A DNA stretch of 33,868 bases from an uncultured Candidatus Melainabacteria bacterium. GTDB taxonomy: Bacteria; Cyanobacteriota; Vampirovibrionia; Gastranaerophilales; Gastranaerophilaceae. The first letter of the stretch is position 1. Every line of letters starts with the position of its first letter. The DNA lies in assembly GCA_934754735.1 (NCBI GenBank), contig CAKVJE010000009.1, positions 1 through 33,868 of the forward strand. The letters are read 5' to 3'. This document shows positions 30,421-33,868 of the stretch, in pieces. The translations under genes and the position numbers were made by a program. The notes beneath the pieces were generated by a model, which had not been told where the DNA came from, did no database searches, and saw nothing but the letters and a program-made list of their open reading frames with translations.

Positions 30421-31323
30421 TTATCGATTGATTTTCTTAATACATTTCATATAATGTTCGTTGAAATCCTTACAACCGCATTTTGTAACAATTCGCTTGA
30501 ACATCGGATATTTTTCAATAATTTTTTCTGCAACTTTGTTACCTTCTTCGTCATTATCAACATACAGGTAGAATTGTTTATACTTTGAGAAGTCAACTTC
30601 TGTTATTTGTTTTAACAAAGATTGAATGCCATTTGACGGTGTAACAATATGGTAGTGTTGAATTTGCCGTTGTTCTTTAAGGTGCTGATACAGAGCATAG
30701 CCATCAAAATAGCCTTCTACTATCGCTAAAGCTTGTGTTGTCGGCTTGTATGAGTTAATCATCGCAAGTCCTGTTGGCGTTCCTTTTTGCCGAGTTAAGC
30801 CATCTTTGCTAAAATTGTATGGTCTAAATTCAAACCCTAGAATTGTATTGGCTTTTTCTGTCGAATATTGAAATGTTGGAATTACCCAACGTCTTTTATC
30901 AACATCTACTCCAAGCTTAACTTCTCTAGTTGTTGATAACCTTAATCCTCTTTTTCTAAGTAACAAACGAGGAAGCATATCAATTGTTTGCAGTCTTTCG
31001 TTACATTCTTGCATATAGAATTTAAACTCCAATTGCTTTTGTTGTGTAAAAATATGTTTAAAACGGTCTGTATTGTTACAATCCGAATTAAGTTTTAGAT
31101 TTAATTTACCTTTGCTTTTTTGAAGAATTTCTCTCAATATCATTGGAGCGTGGCTATTATCAGCAAAACACCAAAGAACACCTTTTGCGGAATTGAATTT
31201 TAAGTTATCTCGACCTGAGTCTTTGCACATTGGACACTGCCAAAAGTATTCATCACCTGACTGTTTTTCAGGTTCGCCTAATACTCCGATAATTAAGTCT
31301 AGTTTTAATTTGTTCATTTGCAT
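30421..31323 (-). CDS. CHC2 zinc-finger/Toprim DNA primase, 300 aa
   Basis: A short mobile-element primase. The zinc finger is C30-x2-C33 ... C52 ... H58 ('CPMCKDSG', 'WCFADNSH'). The Toprim domain shows the catalytic Glu at 203 ('AIVEGYFDGYA') and the D-x-D at 256-258 ('YLYVDNDEEG'). Full DnaG is about 600 residues; this protein lacks the helicase-binding C-terminus. AGAAAGG lies seven bases before the first ATG, which is preferred over the one two codons later. It works with the P-loop protein upstream to start element replication. Confidence 0.9.
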   Translation of the reverse strand: MQMNKLKLDLIIGVLGEPEKQSGDEYFWQCPMCKDSGRDNLKFNSAKGVLWCFADNSHAPMILREILQKSKGKLNLKLNSDCNNTDRFKHIFTQQKQLEFKFYMQECNERLQTIDMLPRLLLRKRGLRLSTTREVKLGVDVDKRRWVIPTFQYSTEKANTILGFEFRPYNFSKDGLTRQKGTPTGLAMINSYKPTTQALAIVEGYFDGYALYQHLKEQRQIQHYHIVTPSNGIQSLLKQITEVDFSKYKQFYLYVDNDEEGNKVAEKIIEKYPMFKRIVTKCGCKDFNEHYMKCIKKINR

Positions 31324-31357
31324 TTTTATACCTTTCTGGTTTTATGGTAAATCTGGT

Positions 31358-31442
31358 CAATCCCAGTATTAACTTGTGTTTTGACAAATATTAGAACGGG
31401 AATTGCGGTAATTGCCTTTAAACACAAGCATTACAGGGATTG
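31358..31442. repeat. nested inverted repeats between replication genes
   Basis: CAATCCC (31358-31364) and CTTGTGTTT (31373-31381) on the left are mirrored by AAACACAAG (31420-31428) and GGGATTG (31436-31442) on the right. Between them AATTGC and AATTGCC repeat. It fills the 138-base gap between the P-loop protein and primase genes; an origin or a folded mRNA control element are both possible. Confidence 0.55.
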
Positions 31443-31461
31443 CCATCTTTACTACCTATGT

Positions 31462-33054
31462 TTATATTAAGTTCTCAAGTTCTGAAGCCCCATCGTCTAA
31501 ATCTTCTAATTTTGCCGTTGTGAGCCAATAAACACGCCCCGAGTTATTATTTATGGGTTTGCTTAACAGCTGATAGCCATTAGACTGGGCAATTTCAGAA
31601 ACACTTTGCATATCATCATCAAAACTTTTTTTGAATTTGTTTCGAGATACACCAAATTGCTTGAAATGAATAGTTGTCAAATCATTTTTCTTGAACTCTT
31701 TGCCAATATTTTCAAGAAAAAATTTGAAAATTTTGTCACATCTATCATCAAACGAAGGGCGAAAATTTAAAAAATTTATAAAATCAACACTTAACTGTTC
31801 AACCATATTAATAGCCATTTCCATATCTTCAGGGTTTATGAAATGTACACTCGGATGATTAATGCAAGCATACTGACCTGCGATTTTTATGGCTTTTAGT
31901 TCTCTAGAACGCATTTCTTTTTGAATAAGCGTATTTTCTTCTTTTTGAATCATTGAATTAATTTTGAGCCTATAAGGGTACAAAACTTTAACAAAAGTTT
32001 CTTCCGTAAGCTCGTATTGAGCATTGTTTTCAACCTTTTCAAAAATCTCATACAACTGAATCCCGATGGCTTTTAAATCGCTATAATACTTTTCCTCTGC
32101 TTTATAGGCTTTTCTTCCATCAGGTTCCATTTCATAATGTTCTAATTCAGGCATGAAAGTAATTATACAACGACGGCTTAAACCTGTTTCCAAAAGTAGA
32201 TTAAAATTCTTTAATAAATCAGACTTAAAAGCTGTTGGGTCAGAGTAGAGTAAGGCATTAACTGGTAAATCTTCAATATCTTCTTCTCTGTTTTCACCTT
32301 TAATGCTCTTGGCTCGGAGTATACCGCTATAAGCTTCAAATAACATATTAAAAAATAATTTTTGTTCCGTTGTCATGTTATAAAGATATAGTCCAAGCTC
32401 TGCTATTTTTACCATTAAACCAGCAAATTTTGCTTTTTTAAAAACTTTAGCATCACGAAAAAGTCCTTCTCTTGTTCCATCAGAGACCTCCATAACCAAA
32501 TTCCCAAATTCTCTCATTTGTTCTTTTACAAATTTTTCACGTTGTTGTTGTTGTTTTTCTTCATCTGGGAATTTTTGCCTTGCTTCTATTTCAAGCTTCC
32601 GTTTTAGCTCTGCTTTTAATGTTTCTACTGTGAATTTAAACCAATGCCTAAATGGGTAAAACACAAACTTATCTAATTCATCTGACATACGGTCTTTGCC
32701 TGCACCTGATGGCATAAAATTTATTGCATAGTGGTTACAGAAGCCAGTATTACCATTTTCAACATATTTTATTCGTTTAAACGCTAATACTTGTGCGGTC
32801 TTTGCTAAGACAGTATTGATTATTGCATGCATTGGTCTTTCAGGATGAAATGCCTTCATTGTTTGTACCGCTTGTGCTAATAGTGTAGGCATGTGTAAAT
32901 CACCAATCTCACAAGTAACTTTCTCTGACGCTTGAGTTCTTTGATACAAATCTGTTAACATAGGATTCATTTCAATTCTCTGCATTGGAGTAATTGTTTT
33001 TTTCGCAATTTCGCCTATTTCATCAAAAGGACTGTTTATAGGTACTTTTTTCAT
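31462..33054 (-). CDS. DUF3987-like P-loop replication protein, 530 aa
   Basis: The P-loop-like 'FMPSGAGKDR' (113-122) matches the Walker A of DUF3987 proteins, found beside primases in phages and plasmids and thought to act as replicative helicase or primase-helicase. A charged helical insert (about 140-185, with a Gln run 'QQQQ') follows, then 'LPVNALLYSDPTAF', 'ETGLSRRCIITFMPE' (arginine-rich, sensor-like) and a C-terminal winged-helix-like segment ('FKQFGVSRNKFKKSFD'). It ends upstream of the primase. Stop-to-start spacing with the small HTH gene is two bases, so they form one operon. Confidence 0.8.
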   Translation of the reverse strand: MKKVPINSPFDEIGEIAKKTITPMQRIEMNPMLTDLYQRTQASEKVTCEIGDLHMPTLLAQAVQTMKAFHPERPMHAIINTVLAKTAQVLAFKRIKYVENGNTGFCNHYAINFMPSGAGKDRMSDELDKFVFYPFRHWFKFTVETLKAELKRKLEIEARQKFPDEEKQQQQREKFVKEQMREFGNLVMEVSDGTREGLFRDAKVFKKAKFAGLMVKIAELGLYLYNMTTEQKLFFNMLFEAYSGILRAKSIKGENREEDIEDLPVNALLYSDPTAFKSDLLKNFNLLLETGLSRRCIITFMPELEHYEMEPDGRKAYKAEEKYYSDLKAIGIQLYEIFEKVENNAQYELTEETFVKVLYPYRLKINSMIQKEENTLIQKEMRSRELKAIKIAGQYACINHPSVHFINPEDMEMAINMVEQLSVDFINFLNFRPSFDDRCDKIFKFFLENIGKEFKKNDLTTIHFKQFGVSRNKFKKSFDDDMQSVSEIAQSNGYQLLSKPINNNSGRVYWLTTAKLEDLDDGASELENLI

Positions 33055-33056
33055 TA

Positions 33057-33284
33057 TTATTCACCTACCTTTCTAATTTTGTATGAGTTTTCAGATTCTG
33101 TTTTTACATGCGTTTCACCGTTGTTTAGGTATTCTATTAAACTTTCTAGGTTAACTAAATATTTTCGCCCTGCTTTTACGTACTTAATCTTGTCTTGTAA
33201 GACTAATTGTCTGACATGGTATTTTGCCAGTCCGACAATTTCTGAACATTCACTAATTGATTTCATAGTTGGAATTTTTTCCAT
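33057..33284 (-). CDS. excisionase-like helix-turn-helix protein, 75 aa
   Basis: AAAGGAG is well placed upstream. A MerR/excisionase-type winged helix: 'SISECSEIVGLAKYHVRQLV', 'DKIKYVKAGRKYLVNLESLI', 'YLN'. Such small proteins in integrase-bearing elements act as recombination directionality factors or as replication initiator helpers. It is the first gene of the replication operon, which favours a control role in excision and replication together. The C-terminal ~15 residues are polar and not conserved-looking. Confidence 0.8.
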   Translation of the reverse strand: MEKIPTMKSISECSEIVGLAKYHVRQLVLQDKIKYVKAGRKYLVNLESLIEYLNNGETHVKTESENSYKIRKVGE

Positions 33285-33587
33285 AGTTTTCTCCTTTTTT
33301 TTCTTACTATTTTTAACTAATTTTTAGAAAGGAAAATAACATACCCTTCTACTAATATATGCGTGTTTTTTGCCACTTGACGTGTTTTTTTGAGGTTTTT
33401 TATTAAGAATTGTTAAGAAGAAGTGGTATATAAATGCACCTGTGTGCTATGTTATTACTGGATTTTAAGGATTTATTTCTTAGCATGAAATTTGTATGCA
33501 AAAAGCACTTTCTACATCGTTGTAAAAAGTGCTTTTTATAATGATATTTTTTAGTTTATTTTGTTGTAATCTGGTAAATATATTAAT
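33285..33587. other. control region between repressor and replication operon
   Basis: No ORF of note. It holds two direct copies of CGTGTTTTTT (33362-33371 and 33381-33390) separated by GCCACTTGA, a possible -10 TATATAAA around 33430, and the bidirectional terminator at 33500-33537. It is the likely place for the promoter and operators of the replication operon. Confidence 0.5.
33500..33537. terminator. bidirectional terminator after the repressor gene
   Basis: AAAAAGCACTTT and AAAGTGCTTTTT pair, extended by TACA/TGTA, around a 4-nt loop (one mismatch). T-runs occur on both strands. It lies 50 bases after the repressor stop. Confidence 0.8.
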
Positions 33588-33868
33588 TTACTTTAAAGAT
33601 TTATAAATACGATACAAGATTTCAATATTAACTTCTTCTTTTCTAATAGCAGTGATTAGTTCTTCTTTCAAAATCTCTTTTTCTTGCAAATAGCCAAAAT
33701 TAAACAAATCTTCAATTCCAATATTAAGAGCAGTTAATAACTTGGCAAGATGTTCAGCTGTAATAAAAGTTTTTCCTCTTTCAAGTTTACTAAGCGTTCT
33801 TTGTCCGAAACCAACCATTTCAGAAAGTTTATCTTGTGTAAGCTTTCTTTCAGTTCGTAATTCTTTGA
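33588..33868 (-). CDS. XRE-family repressor, partial (start outside window)
   Basis: The frame runs off the right edge; an internal ATG at 33818 would cut the HTH and is not the start. The visible part reads 'KELRTERKLTQDKLSEMVGF', 'GQRTLSKLERGKTFITAEHL', 'LLTALNIGIEDLF': a nearly complete HTH_3 domain, followed by a ~35-residue charged helix. It resembles small lysogeny or element-maintenance repressors. Facing the replication operon across a 300-base control region, it probably represses it. Confidence 0.88.
   Translation of the reverse strand, partial: KELRTERKLTQDKLSEMVGFGQRTLSKLERGKTFITAEHLAKLLTALNIGIEDLFNFGYLQEKEILKEELITAIRKEEVNIEILYRIYKSLK

Larger units (their letters stand above)
26459..33868. 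mobile_element. integrative element, left part (right end outside window)
   Basis: A tRNA 3' fragment marks the left junction. Inside are an integrase, a small HTH (candidate directionality factor), a primase, a P-loop replication protein and an XRE repressor, nearly all on the minus strand. No capsid, portal, relaxase or conjugation gene is visible, so within this window it could be a satellite, a phage arm or an integrative mobilizable element. Confidence 0.75.

Noticed and set aside
33588-33818. Complete 76-aa regulator starting at 33818
   Set aside because: HTH sequence continues in frame to the window edge, so the gene is partial and starts outside.

Overview
The window is low in GC and most likely comes from a non-photosynthetic gut or animal-associated relative of the Cyanobacteria (Melainabacteria/Vampirovibrionia, order Gastranaerophilales). 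The strongest evidence is an OmpR-class regulator at 13486 that reads almost like cyanobacterial RpaB over its whole length. A perfect match to the cyanobacterial HLR1 operator lies at 17800-17817. A bifunctional fermentative AdhE, and many lineage-type hypothetical proteins with a short N-terminal Phe motif, fit the same assignment. This placement is an inference; no 16S or marker set is present.

Layout. 1-5460: a short hypothetical gene, a protein with an ADP-ribosyltransferase-like C-terminus (814), adhE on the minus strand, and a 58-codon small gene. 5461-8690: a hypothetical membrane-anchored protein, a cluster of GGAGAGGG repeats, and lepA, which looks leaderless. 8691-13330: an efflux locus in which marR and an emrA/hlyD-type gene (minus) diverge from a TolC-like gene (plus) across a duplicated 53-bp operator. 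The hlyD gene is enclosed by two oppositely oriented copies of a GTGAATA-rich palindromic element, and no inner-membrane pump gene is present. anmK follows tolC from its own promoter. 13331-19620: rpaB, tRNA-His, a serine-recombinase remnant, a divergent GT5 glycogen/starch-synthase-like protein with a C-terminal membrane anchor, an HD-GYP-like protein, and an HExxH metallopeptidase-like protein. 19621-23110: aroF behind a leader that carries a 23-codon hydrophobic ORF with strong secondary structure, then a PFL/UPF0210 gene, a 107-residue unknown and an HxlR-type regulator. 23111-26260: three further hypothetical or broken genes and a membrane HExxH protein.

26459 to the right edge is an integrated element. 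A tRNA 3' fragment with its terminator marks the left junction. Next come a two-gene cargo of membrane and coiled-coil proteins, a tyrosine integrase with an embedded HTH, a Toprim primase, a DUF3987-like P-loop replication protein, a small excisionase-like HTH, and an XRE repressor cut by the window edge. The intact tRNA and right junction should lie beyond the window.

Most interesting signals: (i) seven or eight non-core proteins share an N-terminal [hydrophobic/T]-[S/T/N]-F-[R/A/E/G/K] motif absent from the housekeeping proteins here, a possible undescribed sorting tag. (ii) The structured hydrophobic micro-ORF lies in the aroF leader and faces an opposing promoter. (iii) The two-gene cargo sits between integrase and att and is a candidate defence module. 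(iv) The inverted elements enclose hlyD. (v) The HLR1 site suggests what RpaB may control in a non-photosynthetic lineage.
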